Positions 40,689 through 49,581 are shown, counted from the first letter of the stretch. The stretch: 64,000 nucleotides of DNA from Thermogladius sp023256015 (GCF_051131135.1 NZ_CP151274.1:1240001-1304000), one strand, 5' to 3'. Notes: generated by a model not told the origin, from the sequence alone. Numbers and translations: made by a program.

Positions 40689-41054
40689 ACCTCTCCTCCG
40701 CATCATATGCCACCCCGGCTTTCGATTTGAACCGTGTTGAGCCCGCGCACCGGCCCGTAGGCCAACGAGCAGCCGTGAGGTAGAGCTCGCAAGCTGGATG
40801 CCTAAGGCAGGTAGGCCTGCTGGGGCCTGGTCTGGAGGCGCCACAGGTCGCAAGCGCCCAAGTGGCCGCGGCCTCACAGCAGGGCTACGTGAAGCGCTCT
40901 CGGGGTCCCGAGTAGGGTTCAGGGACTTGCGCGAGGCTCCGGTTACTCGAGCAGGGCGTGGTCGGCTACAGAACCGTGCTCCCCGCTCAACTCCGCACAC
41001 GACTCTTTGGACGCTATGGCACGGCCTCTGCAGGTCTCACGGTCAGAAAAATAG
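40689..41054. other. Intergenic region, 366 bases, nothing supported
   Basis: No gene, RNA or repeat could be supported here. Short frames exist on both strands, but their composition (Arg/Gly/Pro-rich) is that of non-coding G+C-rich DNA. A T-run on the - strand (A-run at 41046-41051) lies just outside the end of the leftward oppF gene and may terminate it. Confidence 0.4.
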
Positions 41055-42020
41055 TTACTTACCGTAGAACAGCCAGCACTTCGCCCACCTCCCGTTAACG
41101 CGGACGAGGGGCGGCTCCTCTCTGCGGCACCTCTCCGTCGCGAACGGGCACCTGGGGTGGAGGCGGCAGCCTGGCGGCGGGTTGGAAGGGTCTCCTATCT
41201 CTCCTTTCAGGTCTACTTTCTCTGTCTCGACCTCGCCCCCAACGCGGGGTATGGCCGACAGGAGGGCCTTCGTGTACGGGTGTAGCGGCTCTTTCACGAC
41301 CTTGTCTGCGGGCCCCTCCTCGACGAGCTGCCCCATGTATAGAACCCCGACCCTGTCTGCTATGAGGCTGAGCAGTACTATGTCGTGTGTTATGAAGAGC
41401 ATGGACAAGCCGTAGCGGTTCTTGAGGTCTAAGAGCAGCTTGACGATCGAGGCCCTGATAGAGGCGTCTAGGTTGCTGGTCGGCTCGTCCGCGACCACGT
41501 ACCTCGGCCTCAGTATCATGGACCTCGCTATCACCGCCCTCTGCAACTGGCCCCCACTCAGCTCGTGGGGCTTCCTGTGAATGAAGTCCTCAGGGGGCAC
41601 AAGCCCGACCTCCTCGAGGGCTTTCGCCGTGATATCGAGGGCCTCCCGCTTATCGAGCTTCTCGTGGACGATCAAGGGCTCGGCTAGGGCCTCGCCCAAC
41701 GTCTGGACGGGGTTTATGGCGCTGTAGGGGTCCTGGGGGATGAGCTGCATCCTCCTCCTCACCCTCCTCAAACTCCTCTCGCTCCAGTCCGTTATGTCGA
41801 CCCCCTCGAAGAAGATCCTGCCCATTGTAGGCTTGTAGAGCCTCAGCGTGATTCTCCCGATAGTCGACTTCCCGCTACCGCTCTCACCCACGAGGCCGTA
41901 TATCTCGTTCTCCGCGATGCTGAGCGTCACGTTGTCGACCGCTCTCACCCTCTTCTTACGACCAAGCAAGCTGACCTCGAAGTCCATGACGACGCCCTTT
42001 AGCTCGACAACGCCGCTCAT
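41055..42020 (-). CDS. Oligopeptide/dipeptide-type ABC transporter ATPase (OppF)
   Basis: 321 residues from ATG 42020, which overlaps the end of the previous ATPase gene by 4 bases. A longer frame upstream is only an overlap. Walker A GESGSGKSTIGRI, signature LSGGQLQRAVIARSM, Walker B VVADEPTSNLD, and the C-terminal oligopeptide/dipeptide extension with CRLHPRCPFATERCRREEPP, a Cys-rich segment that binds [4Fe-4S] in relatives. It hydrolyses ATP for import of peptides or, in some archaea, oligosaccharides. Confidence 0.92.
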   Translation of the reverse strand: MSGVVELKGVVMDFEVSLLGRKKRVRAVDNVTLSIAENEIYGLVGESGSGKSTIGRITLRLYKPTMGRIFFEGVDITDWSERSLRRVRRRMQLIPQDPYSAINPVQTLGEALAEPLIVHEKLDKREALDITAKALEEVGLVPPEDFIHRKPHELSGGQLQRAVIARSMILRPRYVVADEPTSNLDASIRASIVKLLLDLKNRYGLSMLFITHDIVLLSLIADRVGVLYMGQLVEEGPADKVVKEPLHPYTKALLSAIPRVGGEVETEKVDLKGEIGDPSNPPPGCRLHPRCPFATERCRREEPPLVRVNGRWAKCWLFYGK

Positions 42021-42979
42021 CCCACCACCCCCGCGTAGTGGCAGGCCACGTAGTGCCCCTTCGAGACCTCCGCGAGCTGCGGTGGCTCGGCCCGGCACTT
42101 CTCCCTCGCCAGGGGGCACCTCGGGTGGAACACACAGCCGCTGGGCGGGTTCCTCAAGTCGGGCGGGTAGCCGGGGAGGAAGCTGGGCAGCCCCCTCTGG
42201 CCGAGCTTGGGCAGAGACTCGAAGAGGGCCCTCGTGTAGGGGTGCCACATGTCGCGGACCAGCTCGCTCTTATCGGCGTACTCCATCACGTAACCCCCGT
42301 ACATCACCATGACGGTGTCTGCCCTCTCGAGGGCCAGGGCGAGGTCGTGTGTTATCAGGATGAACGAGGACTTGTACTTCCTCCTGACATCGTCTATCAA
42401 GTCCATGATCTGCTTCTGGACTATCACGTCCAGCGCTGTAGTAGGCTCGTCCGCGATGACCACCTCGGGGCTCAGGCTGATCGCCATCGCTATAGCCACC
42501 CTCTGCTTCTGCCCCCCGCTCAACTGGTGCGGGTAGGACTCGAGCACTCGCCCCGGCAGTCCGACGGCCTCAGTGTACTCTCTCGCTACACGCAGCGCCG
42601 CGGCTTTGTCGAGGCCGTGCTCCATGAGGAACTCGGTGAACTGGTCGACGACCCTCCTGAGAGGGTCGAGAGTGGTGAACGGGTCTTGGAAGACTATGGA
42701 TATCCTGCTCCCCCTCACCCTCCTGAGCTCCTCTGGCGTGAGGGTCAACAGGTCCGTGCCGCCAAGTAAGACGCGCCCCCTTACGATCTTACCCGGCTTC
42801 GGGACCATGTTCATCAGAGCGTACGCTAGTGTGGACTTCCCGCTACCGCTCTCGCCCACCACCGCCAGCATCTCGCCTCTCCTCAGCTTGAAGGACACGC
42901 CGGAGACCGCGTGCACCACCCCGCTCAGCGTGTAGTACTTCACCCACAAGTCCTTGACCTCTAGGACGTGGCCGGGCAA
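42017..42979 (-). CDS. Oligopeptide/dipeptide-type ABC transporter ATPase (OppD)
   Basis: 320 residues, Walker A GESGSGKSTLAYAL, signature LSGGQKQRVAIAMAIS, Walker B VIADEPTTALD, and C-terminal Cys cluster GCVFHPRCPLAREKC. Pairs with OppF to power the two permeases. Start TTG 42979 after a GGTAGG sequence, one base after the permease gene. Confidence 0.92.
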   Translation of the reverse strand: MPGHVLEVKDLWVKYYTLSGVVHAVSGVSFKLRRGEMLAVVGESGSGKSTLAYALMNMVPKPGKIVRGRVLLGGTDLLTLTPEELRRVRGSRISIVFQDPFTTLDPLRRVVDQFTEFLMEHGLDKAAALRVAREYTEAVGLPGRVLESYPHQLSGGQKQRVAIAMAISLSPEVVIADEPTTALDVIVQKQIMDLIDDVRRKYKSSFILITHDLALALERADTVMVMYGGYVMEYADKSELVRDMWHPYTRALFESLPKLGQRGLPSFLPGYPPDLRNPPSGCVFHPRCPLAREKCRAEPPQLAEVSKGHYVACHYAGVVG

Positions 42980-42980
42980 C

Positions 42981-43811
42981 CTACCTCAACCTCGCACCCG
43001 TTATTCTCGAGACACCCTCGCTCACGAGGGCGAAGCCCAGGGCCAGGAGTGTTATGCAGAGGCCCGGGTAGGCCATGAGCCACCACTTGCCGTCCAGGAC
43101 GAAGCCCCTCCCCTTGTACAAGTCGAACCCCCAGTCCGGGGTTGGGGGCTGGACTGTCAAGCCTATGAAACTCAGTGCGGCCTCCGTCAAGATGGCGTCG
43201 GCGCTGTTCATGCTGAAGACCACCATCATGGTCCTCGAGACGTGGGGTAGTATGTGCCTCACCACGATCCTCGAGGGGGGCAGGCCGAGTACGCGGGCCT
43301 GCTCGATGAACCCCTCGTTCTTCACGCTGAGGACCTGGCCCCTGATCATCCTGAAGTAAGTCGGCACGTAGACGACGGCTATCGCTACAGCGGCGTTCAC
43401 GGGGCTCGGCCCCAAGGCCACCGAGAAGGCTATGGCGAGTATTAGGGATGGGAAGGCGTATATCGAGTCCATGACGAAAGACAGCACCCTGTCGAGCAGA
43501 CCACCGAGGTAGCCGCTCACGAGGCCTACTAGGGTACCCACGAAGCCGCTCAAGGCTATAGAGAGGGCTACGATCGCCAGGACTATCCTAGACCCGTAGA
43601 CAACTCTCGAGAAGATGTCCCGGCCTAGGTTGTCTGTCCCCATTATGTGCTCGGGGCTGGGCGGCCGCAGTGGCGCACCTACGGACTCGACTGGGGAGTA
43701 GGGGGCTATAACGTCGGCTAGGAGGGCGAGTACTACGAAGACGATTATTATTGTTAGGCCCGCGACTATGTAGGCGTCTCTGAATACGTGGGCGAGTCTC
43801 AACCCCACCAC
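42981..43811 (-). CDS. Oligopeptide/dipeptide-type ABC transporter permease (OppC)
   Basis: 276 residues, about six membrane helices, N-terminal OppC_N region, then GTDNLGRDIFSRVVYGSRIV, the OppC/DppC signature. The ATP-ase contact loop EQARVLGLPPSRIVVRHILP (EAA motif) follows. The order OppB-OppC-OppD-OppF is standard. 1 base separates it from oppB. Confidence 0.92.
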   Translation of the reverse strand: MVGLRLAHVFRDAYIVAGLTIIIVFVVLALLADVIAPYSPVESVGAPLRPPSPEHIMGTDNLGRDIFSRVVYGSRIVLAIVALSIALSGFVGTLVGLVSGYLGGLLDRVLSFVMDSIYAFPSLILAIAFSVALGPSPVNAAVAIAVVYVPTYFRMIRGQVLSVKNEGFIEQARVLGLPPSRIVVRHILPHVSRTMMVVFSMNSADAILTEAALSFIGLTVQPPTPDWGFDLYKGRGFVLDGKWWLMAYPGLCITLLALGFALVSEGVSRITGARLR

Positions 43812-43812
43812 C

Positions 43813-44823
43813 CTAGTACCTCACCCTCGGGTCGATCAAGGCGTAGACCACGTCCACGATGAGGCTCGTCAAGCCGACTATGAAGGCGAAGATCAGTATA
43901 ACAGCCTGTATAGCCGTGTAGTCCCTGTACATGACCTTGTCGACGAGGTATGTCCCGATACCCGGCCAGTTGAAGGTCGTCTCGGTCAAGACCGCGCCTC
44001 CCATCAAGAGCGAGAACTGTAGACCCGTGTAGGTGACTATGGGGATCAAGACGTGCTTGAAAGCGTGCCTTACCACCTTGGGCTCCCTGATCCCCCTCGA
44101 CCTGTACGCGTCTACCATCTTGGACGACATGACGGCCTCCAGGTTGTTTAGGGCCAGCCTGATGTATGGCCCGGAGATGACGAGGCCGAGTGTGATAGAC
44201 GGCAGTACTAGGTGGGAGAGGGCGTCTACGAAGGCGCGGGGGTTCAACTCGAGAATCGCGTCGAGTGTGTAGATCCCTGTAATGGGCTTGAAACCCTCGA
44301 TACTCGATATCCTCCCGCCGGTCGGCAGTATCTTGAGGTAGCTCGAGAAGACCAGCTGGAGGGCTAGGCCGAGCGCGGGTATGAAGACCACGAACACGAC
44401 TGAGCCGAAGACCCTCGCGAAGGCCTCTAGGTACCTGCTCCTCCGCTTAGCGACCAGGTATCCGGTCCCCACACCGATGACGAGGCTCACGAGAATGCTC
44501 CAGACAGTCAGCTCCAGCGTAGCTGGGAGCTTGTCGGCTATGTCGCTTGCTATAGGCCTACCCCTCACAACCATGGACATCCCCATGTCGCCCCTCAGGA
44601 AGTTGACGAGGTACTCGAAGTACTGAATGTAGAGGGGCTTGTCGAGGCCCAGCTCCGCCATGATGGCCTTCAACTGCTCTTCCGGTATGTTCTTCGTGCC
44701 CAGGGCGGCGAGTACGGGGTTGCCCGGCAGGATTCTGAGGACTATGAAGACCAAGGTATAGAGGATGAGGATTGTGGGTATGATCAACGTACCTCTTATA
44801 GCCACATATCTAAGCAAACCCAT
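43813..44823 (-). CDS. Oligopeptide/dipeptide-type ABC transporter permease (OppB)
   Basis: About 336 residues from ATG 44823, preceded by GGGTG. The frame is open to TTG 44856, adding 11 residues before the first helix. Six membrane helices. Signatures: LGLDKPLYIQYFEYLVNFLR near residue 70 and the EAA loop DAYRSRGIREPKVVRHAFKH. Divergent from the binding-protein gene, with which it shares a roughly 65-100 base control region. Confidence 0.92.
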   Translation of the reverse strand: MGLLRYVAIRGTLIIPTILILYTLVFIVLRILPGNPVLAALGTKNIPEEQLKAIMAELGLDKPLYIQYFEYLVNFLRGDMGMSMVVRGRPIASDIADKLPATLELTVWSILVSLVIGVGTGYLVAKRRSRYLEAFARVFGSVVFVVFIPALGLALQLVFSSYLKILPTGGRISSIEGFKPITGIYTLDAILELNPRAFVDALSHLVLPSITLGLVISGPYIRLALNNLEAVMSSKMVDAYRSRGIREPKVVRHAFKHVLIPIVTYTGLQFSLLMGGAVLTETTFNWPGIGTYLVDKVMYRDYTAIQAVILIFAFIVGLTSLIVDVVYALIDPRVRY

Positions 44824-44922
44824 GCCATTACGCACCCGGTAATATGGCTTCACCAATGTTTATCACAAATATGCTTTTAACTCGAACGGACTATTACATA
44901 TTGGAAAAGTGGTGGGGGTTTG

Positions 44923-46506
44923 ATGCGTAGAGGAATATTCATCGCCGTAGCCGTCGTCCTAGTGGCCGCCGTGGCCGTCGCCTCGTACTACTACCTCGCA
45001 ATCAGGCCGGTCCAGCCTACGACTACAACACCCGCTTACGCAGAGAAGATCGTTATAGGGGTCACAGACAAGGTGACAGACCTTGACCCCTCCAACGCCT
45101 ACGACTTCTTCACTTGGGAGGTCTTGACCAACATTATGGACGGGCTCGTGAAGTACAAGCCTGGCACAGACCAGCTGGTACCGGGTATAGCAGCGAATTG
45201 GAGCGTCTCGGCCGACGGGTCTGAATGGGTGTTCAAGCTGAGGAACAACGTGTACTTCTGCGACGGGAGGCAGGTGACTGCCCAGGACGTGGTGAGGAGC
45301 GTTAAGAGGGTTATGAAGATCCAGGGCGACCCCTCCTGGCTAGTCACCGAGTTCGTGGACGACGTGGTCGCGCTCGACAACTTCACGGTCAAGTTCAAGC
45401 TCAAGACCCCGGCGAGCTACTTCCTCGCGCTAGCGGCCACGCCCCCGTACTTCCCTGTGAGCCCGAACTACCCCGACGACAAGATAGTGAGCGACGCGAC
45501 GTGGGGTGGGGCGGGGCCGTACTGTATTAAGGACTTCAAGAGAGACGAGTACATAGTCCTAGAGGCCAACCCCTACTACTACGGCGAGAAACCGATGACC
45601 AAGACCGTCGTGATCAAGTTCTACAGGGACGCCACATCGCTGAGGCTCGCGCTGGAGAACGGCGAAGTGGACATCGCCTGGAGGACCCTAAGGCCCCAGG
45701 ACTACGTCGCGCTCGGTAGCAACCCCAACTTCGTCGTGGAGAGCATACCCGGCTCCTTCATAAGGTACATAATAGTCAACACCAAGATAAGCCCCGTCGA
45801 CAACGTGCTCGTCAGGAGGGCTATTGCGGCGGCCCTCAACAGGAGCGAGATCGCCGAGAGGGTGTTCTTCGGCACCATGACGCCTCTCTACAGCCTCGTA
45901 CCGGCCGGCATGTGGAGCCACATAGACGCCTTCAAGGACGCCTACGGCCCCGGCCCCAACTTGACGCTGGCGAGGGAGCTGCTGAGGCAGGCCGGGTACA
46001 GCGAGTCGAACAAGCTGAAGCTGGAGCTCTGGTACACACCGACCCACTACGGGGACACAGAGGCGGACGTCGCCACCTTGATCAAGAGCCAGCTCGAGGC
46101 AACGGGCTTGATACAGGTCGAGGTCAAGAGCGCCGAGTGGGCTACGTACGTGGACAACGCTAGGAACGGGAGGATGATGCTGAGCCTGTTCGGCTGGTAC
46201 CCCGACTACATCGACCCCGACGACTTCCTCTCCCCCTTCCTGCTGAGCACGGCTAACAAGTGGACCGGCTCGGGATACGCGAACTCGACTGTGGACAACC
46301 TGCTCAGGGAGGCCATGGTCAAGACGAGCCAGTCCGAGAGAGAGGCGCTGTACGTACAGGTCCAGAGGATCCTCGCGGAGGACGCCCCGTTCATACCACT
46401 ACTACAGGGCAACTTGATGGTGGTGCACTCCAAGAACGTACACGGCGTCGAGATAGGGCCTCCTATGCTGATGCCCTACTACACCATCTACAAGACCACG
46501 GGATGA
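44923..46506 (+). CDS. Family 5 extracellular substrate-binding protein (OppA/DppA type)
   Basis: About 527 residues. An N-terminal basic stretch and hydrophobic helix (IFIAVAVVLVAAVAVASYYY) form a signal anchor, followed by a short Thr-rich linker (PTTTTPA), typical of archaeal binding proteins tethered outside the cell. The SBP_bac_5 fold is clear: DPSNAYDFFTWEVLTNIMDG near residue 60, WVFKLRNNVYFCDGR and ANPYYYGEKP. ATG 44923 has the strong Shine-Dalgarno GGTGGGGG. Divergent from the permease/ATPase genes, allowing separate, higher expression. Peptide versus sugar specificity cannot be read from sequence. Confidence 0.92.
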   Translation: MRRGIFIAVAVVLVAAVAVASYYYLAIRPVQPTTTTPAYAEKIVIGVTDKVTDLDPSNAYDFFTWEVLTNIMDGLVKYKPGTDQLVPGIAANWSVSADGSEWVFKLRNNVYFCDGRQVTAQDVVRSVKRVMKIQGDPSWLVTEFVDDVVALDNFTVKFKLKTPASYFLALAATPPYFPVSPNYPDDKIVSDATWGGAGPYCIKDFKRDEYIVLEANPYYYGEKPMTKTVVIKFYRDATSLRLALENGEVDIAWRTLRPQDYVALGSNPNFVVESIPGSFIRYIIVNTKISPVDNVLVRRAIAAALNRSEIAERVFFGTMTPLYSLVPAGMWSHIDAFKDAYGPGPNLTLARELLRQAGYSESNKLKLELWYTPTHYGDTEADVATLIKSQLEATGLIQVEVKSAEWATYVDNARNGRMMLSLFGWYPDYIDPDDFLSPFLLSTANKWTGSGYANSTVDNLLREAMVKTSQSEREALYVQVQRILAEDAPFIPLLQGNLMVVHSKNVHGVEIGPPMLMPYYTIYKTTG

Positions 46507-46827
46507 GCCCATCCCGTTTTTTCCACACCCCTAGCCCTCGGCAGACCCGCACTGCCCGCCCTAGGCGTGCTTTATCTTTTTACCGGCCATGACTCTCCTA
46601 CACGGGTCAGGGTCCGCAAGCGGTGTCATAGATGTGGTCTGGTACCGCGGTAAGCATACGTGTGGAAGAAGTAGTGAAGTTGGCCAACGGTAGGGCCGCT
46701 AGGGGCCCAGAGGGCTGTGCGGGCCTGGGTCCTACAGCGTTGACGAGGTGGAGAGCTGACCCCTTGCGGCTCTTAGTGGTTTTATACTGAGGCCATTGTA
46801 GACTACTGTGAAGGCCGAGGTGGGCGC
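46507..46827. other. Intergenic region with oppA terminator and a peptide-gene promoter
   Basis: T-run at 46517-46522 follows the oppA stop. A TATA-like CTTTATC near 46570 and another, GTTTTATAC (about 46782-46790), lie in this gap; the second is 38-46 bases before the ATG of the small gene at 46828. No other feature is supported between 46590 and 46780. Confidence 0.4.
46517..46522 (+). terminator. T-run terminator of oppA
   Basis: Six T on the + strand, 11 bases after the oppA stop codon, in the usual archaeal oligo-T position. Confidence 0.5.
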
Positions 46828-46902
46828 ATGTCGAAGAAAGAGAAGGCCGAGGCGAAACCCAAGGCTGAGGCCGAGGAGAAGAAGGCCAAGAAGTGCAAGT
46901 AA
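46828..46902 (+). CDS. 24-residue Lys/Glu/Ala-rich peptide
   Basis: The frame opens MSKKEKAEAKPKAEAEEKKA and ends AKKCK before a TAA. It has a strong Shine-Dalgarno (GAGGTG, about 10 bases upstream), a TATA box (GTTTTATAC) at about 46785 and a T-run terminator at 46923-46927, which together argue for a real short gene. Nearly every residue is Lys, Glu or Ala, with a single Cys near the end. Such peptides may bind nucleic acid or membranes or act as chaperone-like polyampholytes; no function is known. It is too short for usual gene calling. Confidence 0.5.
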   Translation: MSKKEKAEAKPKAEAEEKKAKKCK

Positions 46903-47354
46903 GCCTGTATCCCCTCACCCCATTTTTCACTCGACCACCCCTTGGACCGGTCCCGGGGCCTGTTTTGTTTACGCAGGTTGATTTGCTAGTACCCTTGCCG
47001 TGGGGTACAAAACTGCTGTTCACGCGCTTCCGCAGTCCGCGCCCCCCGTGGAGAGGTAGGGGTGCCTCCCGAATCCTTACATCACGCGGCCCCGGTGTCA
47101 GAGGTCAAGGGCTAGGTACCAGAGGCTTCAAGCCGGCACCACACGTATCGGGACAGCGTCTCTGGAAGAGAGGTTGGTGTCTTGAGACGAGGAAAACGCG
47201 AAAGCCCGATGTCCTCGGGTCTATACCATGCGTTGCAGACCCCTCTGAGGGTGGGCTTCGAAGCTGTACTAAAGGGCTAGTTACTCACGGGTATACAAAA
47301 GCTCACATTTCGTGAGTCTCCTATTTTAGACTGTGAGACTAAAGTGGTCACAGG
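46903..47354. other. Intergenic region ending in bactofilin promoter
   Basis: Begins with a T-run terminator (46923-46927). The middle 350 bases hold frames with non-coding composition and nothing I can support. The last 60 bases contain an inverted repeat around a TATA-like CTATTTTAG, listed separately. Confidence 0.4.
47315..47340 (+). promoter_or_regulatory. TATA box inside an inverted repeat, bactofilin operon promoter
   Basis: AGTCTC (47315-47320) and GAGACT (47335-47340) form an inverted repeat with a 14-base spacer that holds CTATTTTAG (47321-47329). This box is centred about 29 bases before GTG 47355. A bound repressor would block TBP, and the wHTH protein encoded two genes on is a candidate (inference). 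An outer GCTCAC (47301-47306) / GTGAGC pair (47355-47360) flanks the whole. Confidence 0.45.
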
Positions 47355-48008
47355 GTGAGCTCGGTGGGCATAGAGGAGCTCCGGGTTGGCGGTAGCGTCA
47401 AGTTGAGGGGCCCTATCAAAGCGGGTAGGATCGACGTAGGGGGGTCTCTACAAGTCGACGGGGACCTGGAGGTCGAGGCCCTGAAGATAGGCGGCGCGGC
47501 GAGCGTGACCGGGAACCTGAGGGCAGCCGAGGTCGTTGTCGGGGGCTCGATCAAGGTGGGAGGGGACGCCGACGTGAAAAAGCTACTCAAGGTCGGGGGC
47601 TCTGCGAGGGTTGAGGGCGGCCTCGTCGGCGGCGAGGTCGTTGTCGGGGGCTCCATCAAGGCGAAGGCCATTAAGGTCGACGTGATCAGGGTGGGCGGCG
47701 AAGCCGAGGCGGAGAAGATCGTGGCGAGAGAGGTCGTGGTCGGGAAGAAGTCCAGGGTTAGGGGCGAGATAAACGCCTGTAAAGTCACAGTGGAGAAGGA
47801 CGCCGAGGTCGACAAGGTGGTAGGGTACGAGGTCGTTTTGAGGAAGGGCTCCGAGGCGAACAGGGTTGAGGCCTACAAGGTCGTTGTGGAGGAGGACGCC
47901 GAGGTCAGGGAGCTCGTCTACGTAGAGTCGGCCGAGGTCGACGAGGAGGCCGATGTGAAAAAGGTCAGTAGAGTAGAGAGCGTGAACCTCGAGTTAAAGT
48001 GTGCGTAG
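47355..48008 (+). CDS. Bactofilin-like beta-solenoid protein (polymer-forming, DUF583-like)
   Basis: 217 residues made of short strand repeats of about 16-18 residues: VGGSVKLRGPIKAGRIDVGG, SLQVDGDLEVEALKIGGAAS, VVVGGSIKVGGDADVKKLLK and so on. The G-G-S-x-V/I-x-V-x-G-x-(L/A)-x-V pattern is that of bactofilins, bacterial cytoskeletal proteins that form a right-handed beta-helix and polymerise end to end. The C-terminal third keeps the period but loses the glycines and turns acidic and charged. No signal peptide, so it is probably a cytoplasmic filament or scaffold. Start GTG 47355 (or 47364). It overlaps or abuts the wHTH gene. Confidence 0.75.
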   Translation: MSSVGIEELRVGGSVKLRGPIKAGRIDVGGSLQVDGDLEVEALKIGGAASVTGNLRAAEVVVGGSIKVGGDADVKKLLKVGGSARVEGGLVGGEVVVGGSIKAKAIKVDVIRVGGEAEAEKIVAREVVVGKKSRVRGEINACKVTVEKDAEVDKVVGYEVVLRKGSEANRVEAYKVVVEEDAEVRELVYVESAEVDEEADVKKVSRVESVNLELKCA

Positions 48009-48010
48009 CC

Positions 48011-48307
48011 ATGCTGGCGAGGGCGAAGCGCTGCCGCCACGACATCGTGTACGAGTTGTTGACAGCCATAAGAGACGAACAGCCAGCCCTCAAGACGAGG
48101 GTGTGCACAGCCAGCGGCCTCCCACTCGACAGGTGCAGTAAAGTCCTCGCCCTCATGGAGGGCCTCGGCCTTGTCTACAGGGAGGGCGCGGGAAGAGGGT
48201 CGGGTTACTACGTCACAGAGCAGGGTTACGTGTACATAGGCCTGTACGAGAAGATAATGGAGGTAATGCCCGCCGAGTCCTACAAGAGGCACAGGAGGAA
48301 AGTCTAG
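48011..48307 (+). CDS. Small winged helix-turn-helix regulator
   Basis: About 98 residues from ATG 48011, 2 bases after the bactofilin stop. A longer frame from GTG 47999 overlaps it. The fold is a MarR/PadR-like wHTH of archaeal type: RCRHDIVYELLTAIRDEQPA, then CTASGLPLDRCSKVLALMEG and the wing LVYREGAGRGSGYYVTEQGY. Co-transcribed with the bactofilin-like gene and probably its repressor (inference from the inverted repeat at the promoter). Confidence 0.78.
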   Translation: MLARAKRCRHDIVYELLTAIRDEQPALKTRVCTASGLPLDRCSKVLALMEGLGLVYREGAGRGSGYYVTEQGYVYIGLYEKIMEVMPAESYKRHRRKV

Positions 48308-48447
48308 TAGAACGCTGGAAGCGCGCCTGTACGCGCGGGAGCAGGGGCACGGGGTCCACTAGCACGTCCCCGGTAGAACGCAACGACCGAGCGTGAGTAA
48401 TATTTTTTATTTTTCGCGGTAATACTCTACTTAGGTGAGTTGTACAA

Positions 48448-49503
48448 GTGCTGTCTAAACACCCCCTAGAACTCCCTCCTGGGAGGAGGCTAAGCAAGGA
48501 GGAGGTCGCCGACGCCCTCCGCCTAGCCATAATAGCCGAGCTCGACGCCATAAGCCTCTACCTCCAGCTGGCTAGGAGCATCGACGACGAGAAGGTTAGG
48601 AGGGTCTTCGAGGACATAGCGAGGGAGGAGAAGACTCACGTAGGCGAGTTCCTGGCCCTGCTGAAGTCCATGGACCCGGAGCAGGTCGCAGAGCTGGAGA
48701 AGGGGGCGAAGGAGGTCGAGGAGTTGACGGGGCTTAGAGCCCCCGACGGCGGCCAGGGGGCTGGCGGTCCCGCTAAGGCCGAGCTAAGGCTCGAGGAAGC
48801 CGTGGCCTCCAGGGTGAAGGAGGCGGTGGCCAGCGCGAGGACGGTCGCTAGGAGGCTACCCTCGGTGACCGCCGGGAGAGGCGTGGAGGCGGTGCCGGTG
48901 GAGTCGGTGGCGGAGGGTAGGAGTGTACTGCCGCTCAAGGAGCTGAGCTTCAGGTTCCGCGTCTCGCAGAAGGCTGTAGACTACGCCGTAGCCACAAACA
49001 GCCTGCTCGAGGCGCCCGAGGGGCTCAAGGCAGCCTACACGCTAGCACAAGAGGAGGACCGGCTGGTCGCCTCCACGCTGCTAGAGAAGGGTGGGGTCAG
49101 GCTAGAGATGGGCGGCTGGGAGACGCCTGGGCAGGCACCCGCGGACGTGGCGAGGGCGGTCGCGCACCTCGCCGGCAAGGGGCTGCCCAGGCCGTACGTG
49201 CTCTTCCTCAACCCCGCCGACTACGCCAGGCTACTCTCCGTGAGCGAGAAGACAGGGGTGACAGACCTGGAGAGGGTTAAGGCGCTGGTGGACGATGTCG
49301 CGGCGACCCCTAGCCTGCCCGATGGGAAGGGGATACTGGTCTCGGCGGCACAGGGCGTGGTAGACGTGGTCTACGGCGGCAACGCCGAAGTAGACTACGT
49401 AGGGCCCGAGGACGGCTACCACGTCTTCAGGGTCTGGTCAAGCCTGGCTCTAAGGTTGAAGAACCCTGAGGGAGTAGTCGTCCTAGAGAGGAAGGCGGCC
49501 TAG
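48448..49503 (+). CDS. Ferritin-like/encapsulin fusion protein
   Basis: Residues 17-80 are an encapsulated-ferritin-like two-helix domain, IIAELDAISLYLQLARSIDD then VFEDIAREEKTHVGEF, with the Glu, Glu and His ligands of EncFtn iron sites. After an Ala/Gly-rich linker, residues 110-351 are an encapsulin shell protein (HK97 fold): ELRLEEAVASRVKEAVASAR, then PRPYVLFLNPADYARLLS and YHVFRVWSSLALRLKNPEGV. The same fusion is known in Pyrococcus furiosus, whose shell stores iron. It should self-assemble into a compartment with ferroxidase domains inside. Start GTG 48448 with GGTGAG 9 bases upstream. Single gene. Confidence 0.92.
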   Translation: MLSKHPLELPPGRRLSKEEVADALRLAIIAELDAISLYLQLARSIDDEKVRRVFEDIAREEKTHVGEFLALLKSMDPEQVAELEKGAKEVEELTGLRAPDGGQGAGGPAKAELRLEEAVASRVKEAVASARTVARRLPSVTAGRGVEAVPVESVAEGRSVLPLKELSFRFRVSQKAVDYAVATNSLLEAPEGLKAAYTLAQEEDRLVASTLLEKGGVRLEMGGWETPGQAPADVARAVAHLAGKGLPRPYVLFLNPADYARLLSVSEKTGVTDLERVKALVDDVAATPSLPDGKGILVSAAQGVVDVVYGGNAEVDYVGPEDGYHVFRVWSSLALRLKNPEGVVVLERKAA

Positions 49504-49581
49504 AAGCCCACGGTAACGAAACCCCTTTTTAACGCTACTCGACTCGGGCCCCAGCTGTTTAATACTTTAGATAAGCGTACG

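Noticed and set aside
42038..42769. Long + strand frame opposite oppD
   Set aside because: Antisense shadow of a clearly conserved ABC ATPase.
46607..47315. Frames of about 140 codons on both strands in the gap before the bactofilin gene
   Set aside because: Ser/Pro/Thr/Arg-rich translations without motifs; start codons lack any signal and they conflict with the small peptide gene and its terminator.
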